Shown: piece by piece, positions 24,407 through 35,600 of the stretch
How positions within the stretch are numbered: the stretch's first letter is position 1
How the letters are laid out: every line of letters begins with the position of its first letter
Assembly: GCF_014898055.3 (NCBI RefSeq)
Contig: NW_023601212.1
Location: forward strand, 45,248,329-45,312,328
Direction of reading: 5' to 3'
DNA: 64,000 nucleotides
DNA from: Talpa occidentalis
Lineage: Eukaryota > Chordata > Mammalia > Eulipotyphla > Talpidae
The notes under the pieces: generated by a model
What the model saw: the letters and a program-made list of their open reading frames with translations, nothing else
Told to the model about the DNA's origin: nothing
The model's database searches: none
Made by a program: the position numbers and the translations under genes

Positions 24407-25860
24407 ATGGGATCTGCCAATTCTAAGTCAAGCCCAGCCAGCCCACTGGGATGCCTTCTCTCAAATCTCAGTCCATTGGGATTTAGGCCAGATATACGCC
24501 CTAAGCGTCTCGTCTTTCACTGCAACACTGCATGGCCTCAATATCGATTGGACAATGGCTCCCACTGGCCCAAGCATGGTACTTTTGACTTCTCGGTCCT
24601 TACAAACCTAAACAATTCTGTCACCGCAATGGAAAATGGTCAGAGATCCCTTAGGGCCAGGCTGTCTATCTCTTGCGCTCCGCCCCTCCCCCACACCTCC
24701 ACCCCCGAAAACCTGCCTAAGTCTCGAGACTCCTCTCACCCTTCACCCTCTCTGGACCCCTCTTCAAAGTTCTCTGATCCTCTAGATTCTCTATCTTCTC
24801 CTCCAGCTCCCCAATCCAGCCCCTCCCCCTTTCTTTTCACCTCCTAGCCGCCACACCCACTCTCCTCTTCTCCGTCCCCTTAGGGAAGTGGGTGGGACTG
24901 AAGGAGGAGTGAGAGTCCAGGTTCCTTTCTCTGTCTGATCTCTCCCAGATTGCAGTGCCTCTGCTCTTTCACTAAGGATCCCACTACCTACACCAAAGAA
25001 TTTTGTTATCTTACCCAAGCCTATGACCTTACATGTCATGATTTACATGTTATCTTCTTTTCCACCCTGACCTCTAATAAAAGGGAACATGTTTTAGGTC
25101 TGTCCAAGGTCATGCAGATCAGGTCTATTTGACTGACACAACCATGCCCCCAGGCCCTGAAGCAGTTCCCAGCCCAGAGCCGGGGTGCAACTACCAGACT
25201 GACACAGAAACAGGTCCAGGGCAGGGCTCACTGAGACCGCTTTATTACCTGTACCCTAGCTGGTCTCCAAACAAGGCATAAACCTATAAACTTTGATAAG
25301 CTCAGGGAGATTACCCAGTCTGCCTCAGAAAACCCTCCTGCCCTCCTTAGTCGCCTGACAGAGGCCCTCCAACGCCATACCAGGCTTGACCCTGACTTGC
25401 CTGGAGGCGCCACTGTTGTGGCTACCCATTTCATATCTCAGTCAACCCCTTACATTAGAAAAGGCTTATGAAGGCTGAGGACGGTACTAAACCCCCTATC
25501 CGGGATCTGCTGAAATGGACTTTAAAGTATTTAACAACCGGGAGGAACAGGACAGGGCAGAGAGGGAACTCCGTAGTCACCAGAAGGCTGAGCTTCAAGC
25601 TAAGGCCCTAGTAGCTGCCTTGAGACTGCCAGGCCCTGCTCCTCCAACAACCGCAGGCCTGCCACCCAACAGAGGACAACAAAGGGCCCAATGGGCCCCA
25701 ACTGACCGCTGCCAGGAGCCTGCTTCGAATGTGGCCGAGAAGGCCATTGGTCTAGACAATGCCCTGTGGAGGGCCAGTCCTTCCAGCCCCTGCAACTCTT
25801 GCCACCGGCGGTCTTGGGTTTGACAGCTGAGGACTGAGGAGGCCCAGACTCATTGACTCC
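24407..25860 (+). pseudogene. Endogenous retrovirus gag
   Basis: Begins with gccATGG at 24404-24410 and an N-terminal M-G-S, the myristoylation context typical of matrix. The first frame stays open to 24847 and ends in a proline/serine-rich linker. A capsid block follows at about 24950-25132. A perfect CX2CX4HX4C zinc knuckle lies at 25721-25762. Frameshifts and stops separate these blocks. The organisation is that of a gammaretrovirus-like class I element. It is decayed and non-coding as a whole. Confidence 0.85.
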
Positions 25861-26300
25861 GATAACCTTCGAGGAGCCCAGGGTAACAGTCAAGTTAGCA
25901 GGTAAGTCCATCTCCTTTCTGTCCGCCCCTCCTATTCTGATCAAGTTTATCCTTCTCAGGTCTCGGTTACGGATGTTGACGGCCTTCCTTCTCAGCCCAG
26001 GACCACTGGACCTCTTCAATGTCAGCTTAACAACAAGCCCTTAGTTCACTCCTTCCTAGTCATGCCTTCTTGCCCCAAACCACTCCTGGTGTTGTAAAGC
26101 AACCCCGATACAAAACGGGGTCAGGACATCACTTCCCCCTAACACTGGGTCATGACCTCCTGACCAAACTCAGGGCTACTCATGGTTCCAAGACCCTAGC
26201 ACTGCTCTCATCCACCCACTGCTCCAAACATCTCCTAATCTTCCTCGGGACTACCCACTGTCTCCTTCCACTGTCAACCTGGTGGTCTGCAATATCTCTA
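25861..26300 (+). pseudogene. Endogenous retrovirus protease remnant
   Basis: Directly follows gag. The N-terminal strand of a retroviral protease is recognisable at about 25861-25920, but the active-site region is disrupted. The C-terminal block leading into reverse transcriptase is at about 26045-26180. Confidence 0.65.
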
Positions 26301-27070
26301 TCCTGATTGTTGCCACTTATCATACCCCAGTCCTCATTCACCTTAAGGATACCTCTTCTTTTCCCTCTTGCCCCCAGTTTCCAATTTCCCTCACTCATTG
26401 TCAGGGTCTCAAACCCATCATCCAGTGACTCCTAGGAAAGGGACTCCTTACTCCTACCAAATCGCCCTGTAATACTCCCATTCTCTCCATTGAAAAGCCC
26501 GACAGGGGCCTCCCCTGGTGGCGCAGCGGTTGAGCACTGGGCTGCAAAGGTGTCTGCAGCCTCTACAGCACCAGTTCGATCCCCAGCCACAGGCGAGGGT
26601 CCCACATGGCGCGACAGACCTCTCCTGCCGCGCCTGCTGCTCCCTTCAGCAGTGTATTTCGTTACTCTTCCTGTTCTGTTCCCCGCTCTGGCTCTGGTGA
26701 ATTCTCTCACCCTCCTGTGCATCTGACTGTACCCAGTGCTCGTATAAATAAACAAATAAATCTTAAAAAAAAAAAACCCGAAGGTTCTTACCGCCTAGTT
26801 CAAGACCTTTGCCTCATCAACGAGGTGGTGGTGCCTATCTATCCCATAGTGCCAAACCCCTACACCCTTCTGTCTCATATACTGTCTTCTACCACACACT
26901 TCTCTGTACTTGACCTCAAAGATGCTTTTTTTACCATCCCTCTGGATCTGCAATGCTATTTTCTATTTGCTTTTACTTGGGAAGATCCGGACACACACAC
27001 CTCCCAGCAACTGGCTAGACAGTCCTGCCTCAGGGTTTCCAGGACAGCCCTCATTTGTTTGGTCAGGCAT
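26301..27070 (+). pseudogene. Endogenous retrovirus reverse transcriptase, 5' half, split by a SINE
   Basis: The N-terminal fingers of reverse transcriptase lie at about 26300-26505. A SINE interrupts them, and the frame resumes at about 26775 through the V-P-N-P-Y and L-D-L-K-D-A-F-F blocks to about 27000. Sequence beyond the first catalytic aspartate region, including the Y-x-D-D motif and RNase H, is missing. The next recognisable block is integrase. Confidence 0.85.
26506..26774 (+). mobile_element. tRNA-derived SINE, B-type, in retroviral pol
   Basis: Head ggggcctcccctgg, B box ggttcgatcc-like, tail aataaacaaataaatctt followed by an A run. The flanks share an imperfect duplication around cccga at 26498-26503 and 26777-26781. 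It interrupts the reverse transcriptase frame. Confidence 0.85.
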
Positions 27071-27076
27071 TAGCTA

Positions 27077-27440
27077 GTGATCTCTCACCATGTAATCTTC
27101 ACATTCCCTACCACCCACAATCCTCAGGGAGAGTGGAGCGGGCCAATTGGGCTAATCAAGGATCACCTGACTAAAACTCTCATTAGTGCTTCGCAACTGC
27201 TCCGGGGACACGCAGACCGGCACTTACCCAGTCCTGCCTTGGATCTTGACCTTCTCAACCAACCTTCCCCACCACTGCATCCAGGAGACCAAGTCCTGCT
27301 CAAATTGCTTCAACCAAAGCCACTACAGCCTCCGTGGACCGTTCCACACATGGTCATTCTCACCATGCCTACAGCAGTAAAACTTGTGGGAAAACCCTTC
27401 CCGGCATCATCTATCATGGGCCAAATGTGCCCCCGATGAC
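27077..27440 (+). pseudogene. Endogenous retrovirus integrase C-terminal remnant
   Basis: The frames at 27077-27439 and 27186-27380 resemble the end of the integrase catalytic core and the C-terminal domain of class I retroviruses. It abuts the reverse transcriptase piece, so roughly 1.5 kb of pol is absent. Its end overlaps the start of env, as in gammaretroviruses. Confidence 0.7.
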
Positions 27441-29111
27441 AAACAGTATGTATGTCATAACCTGGGTCCTACTAGGATGCATATTTCCTTTTTTTTTAAC
27501 ATTTATTTATTTATACAAGAACCAGGGTACAAGCCAGAGGCATGGGAGGGTGAGAGGATTCACCAGAGAGAGAGCAGGGCACAGAACAGGCAGACTGATG
27601 AAAGACACTGCTTAGGGGAGCAGCAGGCAAGACAGGAGAGGTCTGCTGCGCCATGTGGGATTCTTGCCGGCCGGACAGGATCGAACCTGCACTGCAGAGG
27701 CTGCGGCAGCTTCACAGTGCAGCGCTCAACTGCCTGCGCCACCAGGGAGGCCCTAGGATGCATATTTCTTGTCAAAATCTCCCCTAGCTCAGTGTCCTGT
27801 GTATGGAAATTCAAAGTTAGGGAGACCTTTGTCTCAGGATCCACTGAGACTACCCACTTGGTGGGTACTGTGGAGTGTCCACAGGCCGGATGCACAGCAC
27901 CTACCACTCTCACCCTAACTCTTCATCAATTACTAACCCTATGAAGAACACCTGTTTTGTTTCTTTTACCATCAAACCTTAGATCACTGCAAGAATACCT
28001 ACAAAGAATATGGAGGGTGCCCTTACCAGTCATGTACAGTGCACCTTCCAGACAAAGACCAAATGTTCTCTCTGGTCAGTCATAATACGGGTTTCAATAT
28101 GAATCAAGTTAACTATGCTATTTCAGATCCTTAGGACCAACATTGGGTACAGGGAGTCCAAGCTGCAGTCTATACTGGCTGGCATTCCTACCCAGTGGCA
28201 ACATTGTCCATCTCAATGGAATATGTTCCGACACAAAATGCCACAGTCCAAGTCTCCCAGGACATCCTCCATTGGGAGTAAGTCCTATAAAATCAGGTAA
28301 TATCATCAGAAAAGACCAAGATACCCTCAACCTGGATTCATATAATCCAAAACACTATACTCTTGCTAAATAAAGTAACTCTTTTGGGTCTAATACCTCC
28401 TCTTATTTCCTCTGTGCTTCCCTTCAGAGGCCTCTACTGGCAGCAGCCCAATTGATCTCAACACCATTACGACCAAGATAACAGACACTGCTTGCCAGAC
28501 TCATCAACTCTCAGAGCCCCCATGGGACTCCAATCACAACTACCCCTGCTATCAAACTGACACCCTTGTCGGCTTTCATTCCTGTACTTCTAACATTTTG
28601 GTTAACGAATAGATACCTCCTTAGAAAAAAACTTCTGTGTCTTTAGCATCATTACAAAGACAGCTCACCTCCCTGGCACAGGTCGCTCTACAAAACCAGT
28701 GGGCTCTGTTCTTGTTAATGTCTGATAAGAAGGGGTACCTGCCTGTTTCTCAGGAAAGAATGGTGTTACTATATCAGTGAATCACGGATTGTAGAACAAA
28801 ATGTGGAAGGCTTAAAGAAACTACGCAAAGACATGGACAGGGAAAGCGGGGGCTCCAACTCTCCGCTGACATGGTTTCAAAACCCTATAGTCTCATGGCT
28901 CCTCCCACTCTTAGGGCCAATATTAATGATAACCTTATTTTTTCTTTTTGCTCTTTGTCTCCTAAAATTCATACAGGCTCGCATTCGGGAAATGTCTCAT
29001 ACCAACTTTAACCAACTCCTTCTCCACCCATATTCTCGCATCCCTGCAGAGACCTTCATAACCAGGCCTGAGCCACCCCCTTGGTCTTCGCCCCCTTTCA
29101 GCAGGAAGTAG
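27441..29111 (+). pseudogene. Endogenous retrovirus env remnant
   Basis: Surface-subunit-like sequence lies at 27441-28600, split by a SINE and by stops. A transmembrane-subunit region follows at about 28620-29111. The last frame (28803-29111, 102 codons) has one strong hydrophobic membrane helix at residues about 35-58 and a cytoplasmic tail. The section upstream, where the fusion peptide and heptad region should lie, contains stops and frame changes. No functional envelope is encoded. Confidence 0.8.
27488..27752 (-). mobile_element. tRNA-derived SINE, chimeric head/body, in env
   Basis: Flanked by a perfect 16-base duplication, ctaggatgcatatttc, at 27472-27487 and 27753-27768. The head has the B-type 'gttgagcgctg' form, but the body and tail have the A-type form (cctctcctgtcttgcc-like and cttgtaccctggttcttg). 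Confidence 0.92.
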
Positions 29112-29170
29112 CCAAAGAAAGAACCCGTTGCCCTTTTTCCTACCAACAAAAGGCTGGTATGAAAAGTCAA

Positions 29171-29493
29171 TGCAGGAGGCCAGAATGCAAAAGCCCACCA
29201 GGAAGCCTACCTGGGAACAGGAATGCAGAAGCCTGCCTAGAGGATTCAGACAAAGAAACTCCCCCCGCCCTACAAATCTTTTCGCACCTTACAAAATTTT
29301 TCCCGCCGTAGGAACCCAGTTTCCCACCTGACCTCTCCTCACCCTATAAAAGCCTGCCTCCCCCTGACAACATGTGCGGCTTCACTGACCCCTACCTTGG
29401 GTGCGTGAAGTCCACCCTGGGTGCAATAAATTTTCCCTTCCTTTGAGAAAGCTTAGCCTGGCTCTCCTTTTCTTTACCGCGCTGAACCTTTCA
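29171..29493 (+). repeat. 3' LTR of the plus-strand retrovirus
   Basis: Starts TGCAGGAGGCC and ends about CTTTCA. TATA box at 29344-29350, AATAAA at 29425-29430. A purine-rich stretch lies just upstream. The first 205 bases match 23429-23634, but the R and U5 parts have no partner at the 5' end. Confidence 0.8.
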
Positions 29494-29605
29494 AAAAGCA
29501 GCAAAATGGACCCAAAAAAGGCAAAACAGGGCTACTTAATACCTCAAGAAGATGACATCACAAGAAGAGAATAATTCTCCAGAATCTACCACAAGGATAT
29601 AGAAG

Positions 29606-29867
29606 GGGTGGTACAAGGGGTTAAGATGCAGCCTGTAAGGCTGTCTCAGCCTCTGCAGCATGGGTTCCATCCCCGGCCAGCCAGGGAGCAGCCCACATGG
29701 CGCAGCAGACCTCTCCTGTCTTGCCCTCTGCTCCCCTCAGCAGTGTATTTCAGTCAGTCTGCCTGTTCTGTTCCCCACTCTGTCTCTGGTGAGTCCTCTC
29801 ACCCCCCGCACCTCTGGCCTGTGCCCCAGTTATTGTATGCATAAATAAATCTTTTTTTAAAAAAGCT
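29606..29867 (+). mobile_element. tRNA-derived SINE, A-type
   Basis: Head with 'aaggggttaagatgca', body with 'ggccagccagggagcag', tail 'gcataaataaatctttttttaaaaaa'. The first bases are decayed and no clear target duplication is visible, so it is older than most copies here. Confidence 0.85.
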
Positions 29868-31163
29868 ACTGTTTAAAGGCATGGAAGGTTCTATCTTTCT
29901 ATCAGATTGAGTTGAAAATTGCCATAATAAAGAAAATCAAAGAGATAGAGGAAATCACAGAATTGTCAAAGAAATACAACAAAATTCAGTAACCAACGTT
30001 ATCTCAAAAAATTTTAAGATTAACATTACATGAAAAAAGGAAAAACTGAGTAATTGGCAAAAACGTAAGTTCATGAACCCATCAGAGAGTTGAGGTTGCA
30101 AGCACCCAACTAGCCTGAAATCTAGGGGATGAGATAGACAGAAGCACCTGAAGATGGCATCACCAGAGAAGCAGGTTAAGATTTCTGCTAAAATTTTTAA
30201 CATTATTAAAGGTCAAGTGTGGGCTGGTAGAAGGGTGGAGAATCTTGGAACTTCAGGCACAAAAAGTTTCTAACCCACTTGCAGGCTCTTCTTAGACCAC
30301 CTCCAGGCATGAGAAAGACGGGTAGGACCAGAGATTGTTCTCCCTCCTCAGACATATCCATGAGCTCATTTCCACTTTACAAGTTACCACAGGTGTGTTT
30401 GCCAATGGTTGCCCTACCACAAAACCAAAGTATCCTTTTTCTAACCTCTAGTCAGCAGTTTCTAACATTTCCAGTCACAGAAGTTTCTTCATTCCTTTAG
30501 AGCTGCCTTCTTGCTACCCAGGTCCAAAATCAATATCCCTTTTTAAGTTTTCATTATAGAAGCATCCTATTTTTGATACTAACTTCTGTGACAGTTACTG
30601 CTGCAAACCAACCACTTTCCATGATAGTTCTATGTCAGCACTTGAGCTGGGCAGTTCCACTGGTGTCATCTAGGGCTGCTCTTGCAGCTCAGTCAGCTGA
30701 AGGCTTGCCTGGAGTCAGATGATCTATGTTGGCCTCACTCACGTGTCTAGTGGTTGATGCTGATGATCAGCTGCTTTCTCTGTGTGGTCTTCATCAGAGA
30801 AGAGGATGGCCTAGGTTCCTCCACTTTGCTCAGAAATTTTGCTCTGAAAGTCTAACCACATAAAAAAGGGAAAACCCCAACAAGTTTTTCAAGCCTCTCA
30901 TATGTCATGTTTGGTAACACTCCATTGGCCAAAGTCAAGTGATAGAGATAATCCTCAAAGGGGGAAAGAAATAAACCCCAACTTTTGATAGGAGGAGCAG
31001 AAAGGCGCAATGAAAAGATACATATATATTAAGGGATGGAAGAAATTATTGTAGGCAACCATCTACACCATCATCATTATTCACCAAAAATGCAAATGAA
31101 GGTACAAGAACTAAAAAATAAAAATAAAGCACAATAATGTGCTTTATAAATAAAGCAAATTAA
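29868..31163. other. Intergenic DNA with one unassigned old repeat
   Basis: No gene is seen. A stretch at about 30580-30860 (containing ggcctcactcacgtgtct) looks like a widespread old mammalian interspersed repeat, but I cannot name the family with confidence. Confidence 0.4.
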
Positions 31164-31469
31164 GGGCCTCCCCGGTGGCACAGCGGTTGAGCGCTGGGTT
31201 GCTAAGCTGCCCGCAGCCTCTGCAGCGCCGGTTCAATCCCCAGCTGCTCCCAGCCACCGGAGAAGGGTCCCACATGGCGCACAGACCTCTCCTGTCGCCC
31301 GCTGCTCCCCTCAGCAGTGTACCTCGGTCCTTCTGCCTGCTCTGCTCCCCGCTCTGGCTCTGGTGAATTATCTCACCCTCCCTCGTTTCTGACTGTACCC
31401 AGTGCTTGTATAAATAAATAAATCTTTATAAAATAAATAACTAAATAATCTTTAAAAAAATAAAATAAA
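31164..31469 (+). mobile_element. tRNA-derived SINE, B-type
   Basis: Head gggcctccccggtggcacag, B box ggttcaatcc, and a long composite AT-rich tail with repeated aaataaat units. Flanks ataaagcaaattaa and ataaagcatattta form an imperfect target duplication. Confidence 0.87.
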
Positions 31470-31549
31470 ATAAAGCATATTTATATGCCCACTAACAGAC
31501 CTAAAATAAAATTGACAGTAGCATGCATAGTGAAGAATGTGAAACAAAT

Positions 31550-32115
31550 GAAATTCATTCATTGACAGTGGAAATATAAGTTGTTTTAGTGAAGCTAAAG
31601 ATATGACTCCCTAATCCAGCAATTCCCCTCTTAGGTTCATACTTCATAAAAATGAGCATATTTATGTCCACAACAAACTTGTACAAGTTTGTTGTACAAA
31701 CTGTTGTTCACAGTTTAATTCATAACAGCAAAACTTGGAAAGAAACCAACTATCCACCAACAAAATGGAATTTTTAATTGTGGTATATTCAGACAGTGAA
31801 ATATTACAGCAATAAAAAAAATGATGTGGCACAGATAAATTTCATAGGCACTATATTAAGTGGGGAGGGGAAACAAACAGAAAAGGGAATACTGTGAGGT
31901 TCCATTTCTATGAACAGGAAGAACAAAACCATTGTGAGGTAAGTCAGAATAGATTACCACTAGGGACAGGGTTTGACTGGGCTGGACCTCAAAGGGACTT
32001 TCTGGGGAGATAAAATAATTTATATCTTGATGTGGGTGGTGCAAACATATATAAAATTCATCGTGTGAACTAAGATTATAAACTTTTGTATAAGTTATTG
32101 CTCAGTTAAAAGTAT
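31550..32115 (+). repeat. Old L1 (L1M-type) 3' end
   Basis: Ancient L1 ORF2 end plus 3' UTR. It runs from the ccagcaattcccctctta block through the 'aatggaat...gtggtatattcagacagtgaaatattacagcaataaaa' region to a 3' UTR with 'tatatcttgatgtgggtggt'. Heavily diverged and without coding capacity. Confidence 0.8.
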
Positions 32116-32134
32116 TTTAAAACACATTAAAAAA

Positions 32135-32232
32135 GCAGCTCTCCTACTTGCCTGCCTGTGACTATGCAGGTATCTTTTTTCCTTTCTCTTTTTCCTAATA
32201 AGCTGTCCTTTTAAAATCTAAAAAAATAAAAT
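32135..32232 (+). mobile_element. 98-bp poly(A) retroposon, copy 1
   Basis: A short insert flanked by a 14-15-base duplication (aaacacattaaaaa) at 32120-32134 and 32233-32246. It starts with a C/T-mixed segment (cctgcctgtgact), then a long pyrimidine tract, a taataag signal-like motif, cttttaaaat and an A-rich tail. The same element, slightly different, is at 49438-49553. Duplication and tail show that it moved by L1-type retroposition. The source RNA is unknown. Confidence 0.75.
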
Positions 32233-32274
32233 AAACACATTAAAAAGAACTCTTCAAGAACAAATATAAATAGA

Positions 32275-32490
32275 GTGAGGTACAATGAAGCAAGCATGGC
32301 TTTTGGAGACAGACTGCATCACATACCACCTATGTTCCCTTATTTAAGTCATCTCAGAGTGCAGACCTGTTTCCTCATCTGTGAGTTAATGATAATAACA
32401 CTACCTAACCCAAGGTGTCACTGTGAGGACTAAATAACATAAAAGAGTCAAAGCTTAGAGTAGCTACTATCTATTAGTAGTAAGCTCTAC
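32275..32490 (-). repeat. MIR copy
   Basis: On the plus strand it reads 'gtttcctcatctgtgagttaatgataataa', then 'gtgaggactaaataacataa', the reverse-oriented MIR consensus order. Ancient and inactive. Confidence 0.75.
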
Positions 32491-32637
32491 ATTATTACTT
32501 GGTATTACAATGATGAATGGCTGAGTATCACTAGAGAGAAGCATGGTCACTTTATAAGAATAAAGAAACAATTTGCTGGAAACTTATAAAATATAAAAAA
32601 AAAATCTTTACATTTAATTCAAAATAAATTGCATTTA

Positions 32638-32916
32638 GGGCCTCCCTGGTGCCGCAAGGGGTTAAGATGCAACCTATGAAGCTATCCACAGCCACTGCAG
32701 CATGAATTCGATCCCCAGCCAGGGAGCTACCCACATAGCACAGCAGACCTCTCCTAACTCGCCCACTGCTCCCCTCAACAGTGTATTTCAGTCAATCTGC
32801 CTGCTCTGTTCCCCACTCTGTCTCTCTCTGGTGAATCCTCTCACCGCCCCCCCCACACACACTTCCGGCCTGTACCCCAATCTTGTATGCATAAATTAAT
32901 AAATCTTTTAAAAATA
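32638..32916 (+). mobile_element. tRNA-derived SINE, A-type
   Basis: A-type head (ccgcaaggggttaagatgca) and body. A 14-base target duplication, ataaatt(g/a)cattta, is at 32624-32637 and 32917-32930 with one mismatch. Confidence 0.9.
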
Positions 32917-33037
32917 ATAAATTACATTTAATTCAAGACAAATTTAAAAATTGACAGAATTACAAGGTTTATTCAGTAATACATTATCCTGGGAGGAGAA
33001 TTTAACAGAGCTCTCTAACAAATGACAGATTAGAGAT

Positions 33038-33370
33038 TGCTATGGGCTAAATGTGTGTCCTCCAAAATTCATATGCTGGGGAATCACATTCACTAACCCC
33101 AAGGTGATAGTATTAGGAGATGGGGCCTTTTGGGAGGTGATTCAGTCATGAGGATGGAGTCTCATGAACGGCATTAGTGTCCTTAGGGACCCTAGAGAGC
33201 TCTCTTGCTCTTTCTGCCATGTGCGAGACACAAGAAGATGGCCATCTATAAACATGAAATGGGCCCTCACCAAAAATCAAATCTGTTCACCTTGATCTTG
33301 AATTTCCCTGCCTCCAGAACTGTGAGAAATAAATTTCTGTTTATAGCCATCCAGTTTATAGCATCTTGAA
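33038..33370 (+). repeat. MaLR LTR (MST/MLT1-type)
   Basis: Begins tgctatgggctaaatgtgtg and continues in MaLR order: aaaattcatatgctg, 'attaggagatggggcc', 'gggaggtgattcagtcatgag', 'ctccagaactgtgagaaataaat'. Near full length, with polyadenylation signal AATAAA at about 33330. Confidence 0.85.
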
Positions 33371-34502
33371 CTGACTTAAGAGACCAAAATTTATAAATGC
33401 AGAGATTTTTAAACACAAGATGCTCAGTCTAGTAGACATATGTAGAATACAATCATTTCAGCCACATATGAAACATTTATAAAACTGACCATATACTAAA
33501 AATATCAGTTAAGAGATTACTCTTAGACATAACAAACACATCTCTACTCTCCCAATCAAAAAAAAAAAAAAAAAAAACCATGAAGAAATATATATTAAGG
33601 GGGTTGTAATTGTATGGGGAATATAAAAAAAAATTTAAATTAAAAAATTAAAAAAAAAGAAATAAATATTTTCCATATAACAAGATGCCCAAGTAAACAG
33701 CCCAGAGTTGGTACTGCCACACAGAGATCACACAGATACCAACTGGGGGCCAGGATGGTTTCATTTCTGGCCATACTCTTTTCAGTTCTGGACACTGCCT
33801 TCCTGTACAAAAAGCAAGAAATGGAGCAAGCTGGTTAAATGTACCTATGCCACATCTTCCCTGGGTCCCTACACTGACATCCTGATGACTTCTCATACAC
33901 TGACAGAACTGGGGGATCTGGTCTTCCTTAACTGCGAGAAGAGCTGGAAATGGAGGTTACTTAATGGTGTACCTTCCCAATAGGAACAGAAAATTTGGGT
34001 TCTTTTGTAAGGAGAAGGGATGATTTTGGTAAATAGCAGGACATGCCACACTAGACCTAAAAGCAAATCTCAACAAATACCTAAGACGCAATAACATAAA
34101 GACCATATGCTCTGTTGAAAATGCAATTGTATTAAAAAGCAACAACAGAAAGACAACTAAAACACCCATACACATGGAGCAACTTTCCAGAATGATAGAC
34201 ATTTTGTATCATGAATAGGGCGTTAGTTACATATAAGTATACATCAGTCAAATTCACCCAAATGTATATGTAAAGTCTATAAATTGCAATATAGTTAATT
34301 ATTTCTCTATAAAAATATAGCTATGTATTGTTATTTAAAATCTAATTTCAAATAATTCATGCATCAAAGAATTAGTGATGAGGGAAATTAAGACAATATT
34401 TAGAATTAAGCCAAAATGAAAATATTAAATATCCAAACATGTCATGAAGTCAAACAATTATAAAAAATGACAAGAGCCCCAAATAATTATATAAACTAGA
34501 AG
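33371..34502. other. 3' flank of the zinc-finger gene
   Basis: Holds an A-run (33559-33578), a tiny L1 tail (see 33597-33662) and otherwise AT-rich DNA. I see no clear AATAAA on the minus strand in the first few hundred bases after the stop codon, so the gene's polyadenylation site is not placed. Confidence 0.4.
33597..33662 (+). mobile_element. Extremely truncated L1 tail
   Basis: About 65 bases: gggggttgtaattgtatggg, gaatataa and an A-rich run, matching the last bases of the young L1s here. Flanks gaagaaatatatatt and aagaaataaatatt look like a degraded target duplication. Confidence 0.65.
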
Positions 34503-35600
34503 TTAATTAACAAAAGACTTATTATATGGATGAGACACTGATAAAGGCAAGCCATCATTCTGAACATTTTCTCTCCTGGCATGAATCCTTTTATGCACGG
34601 TGAGTGAAGAACTGTGCCTGAAGGCTTTCTCACACTGATTACATTCATATGGTTTCCCTGCACTGTGGGTTCTCACATGTACAATAAGGTGTGAGGACTG
34701 ACCAAAGGCTCGTCCACATTCCTGACAGGCATAGGGCTTCTTGCCTGTGTGAGTTCTTGCATGTTTCCTAAGTGATGAGGGCTCACTAAAGGCTCGTCCA
34801 CATTCCTGACATGGGTAGGGCTTCTCTCCAGTGTGAGTACGCATGTGACTCTTGAGGGTTGACAGACGGCTCAAAACCTGACCACAAGTCACACACTCAT
34901 AAAGCTTCTCACCGGTATGAACCCTCTTGTGTACGTTCAGATGTGTGCTTGTGCGGAAGGGCTTCCCACAATGACTGCATTCATAAGGTTTCTCTCTAGT
35001 GTGAGTTCGCATATGTGTTTTTAGCGATGAGTGTTCTCTGAAGGCTTTCCCACAAAGACTGCAACCAAAGGGCTTCTCTCCAGTGTGAGTTCTCACATGG
35101 CTCCTCAGAGAAGATGGCTGATTAAATGCTTTCCCACAGTCCTTACATTCATAGGGCTTCTCTCCTGTGTGGTTTCTCTGGTGCAAAATAAGATTAAAGT
35201 TCCTCGTGAAAGTTTTCCCACACTGACTACATTCAAAAGGTTTCTCTCCAGTGTGTGTTTTCATGTGCCGCCGCAAGTTCGAGGAATACTTGAAAGCTTG
35301 CCTACATTCTTGACATTCAAAGCATTTCTCTGCAGTATGGGTTTTTTCATGCCTGATGAGGTCAGAGTTGTATCTGAAAGACTTTTCACATTTGTTACAT
35401 GCATAAGTTTTGTTTCTGCTACAAATTTTCTCAGGTATGATTAAGTGAGTGGATTGAAAGAAGGACTTTCTACTCTTTTGGCATTCATAGGAGTCCCCTC
35501 CAGTGTGAACTCTCTGATACTGAAAAAGTGGTTTGATACTATTAAAATGTTTCCCATCTTCATTGTATTTATAGGGTTTTTCTCCAGTCTGAGGTTGTTC
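34503..35600 (-). CDS. C2H2 zinc-finger exon of a KRAB zinc-finger gene
   Basis: Last coding exon, 365 codons plus stop, fully open. The acceptor is a pyrimidine-rich tract ending attgacag at 35601-35602, and an in-frame TGA just upstream shows that splicing is needed. Two degenerate fingers come first, lacking one or both cysteines or the histidines. Ten intact C2H2 fingers follow, joined mostly by T-G-E-K-P linkers. Some linkers are altered (T-A-E-K-C, T-R-E-K-P, T-G-K-K-P, S-A-G-K-P). After the last finger there is a tail of about 27 residues. Such proteins bind DNA through the fingers, in the nucleus. The finger and linker style is like the human 19p13.2 KRAB cluster, but I cannot name the orthologue. 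Confidence 0.93.
   Translation of the reverse strand, partial: EQPQTGEKPYKYNEDGKHFNSIKPLFQYQRVHTGGDSYECQKSRKSFFQSTHLIIPEKICSRNKTYACNKCEKSFRYNSDLIRHEKTHTAEKCFECQECRQAFKYSSNLRRHMKTHTGEKPFECSQCGKTFTRNFNLILHQRNHTGEKPYECKDCGKAFNQPSSLRSHVRTHTGEKPFGCSLCGKAFREHSSLKTHMRTHTREKPYECSHCGKPFRTSTHLNVHKRVHTGEKLYECVTCGQVLSRLSTLKSHMRTHTGEKPYPCQECGRAFSEPSSLRKHARTHTGKKPYACQECGRAFGQSSHLIVHVRTHSAGKPYECNQCEKAFRHSSSLTVHKRIHARRENVQNDGLPLSVSHPYNKSFVN

Noticed and set aside
26606..27073. 155-codon frame that looks like a new fusion protein
   Set aside because: It is a SINE read through into the remaining reverse transcriptase piece. The join is the SINE insertion point and the frame has no function.
28803..29111. Possible domesticated (syncytin-like) envelope
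   Set aside because: Only the membrane-proximal end and membrane helix are open. The upstream surface and fusion regions contain stops, frame changes and a SINE, so there is no intact envelope.
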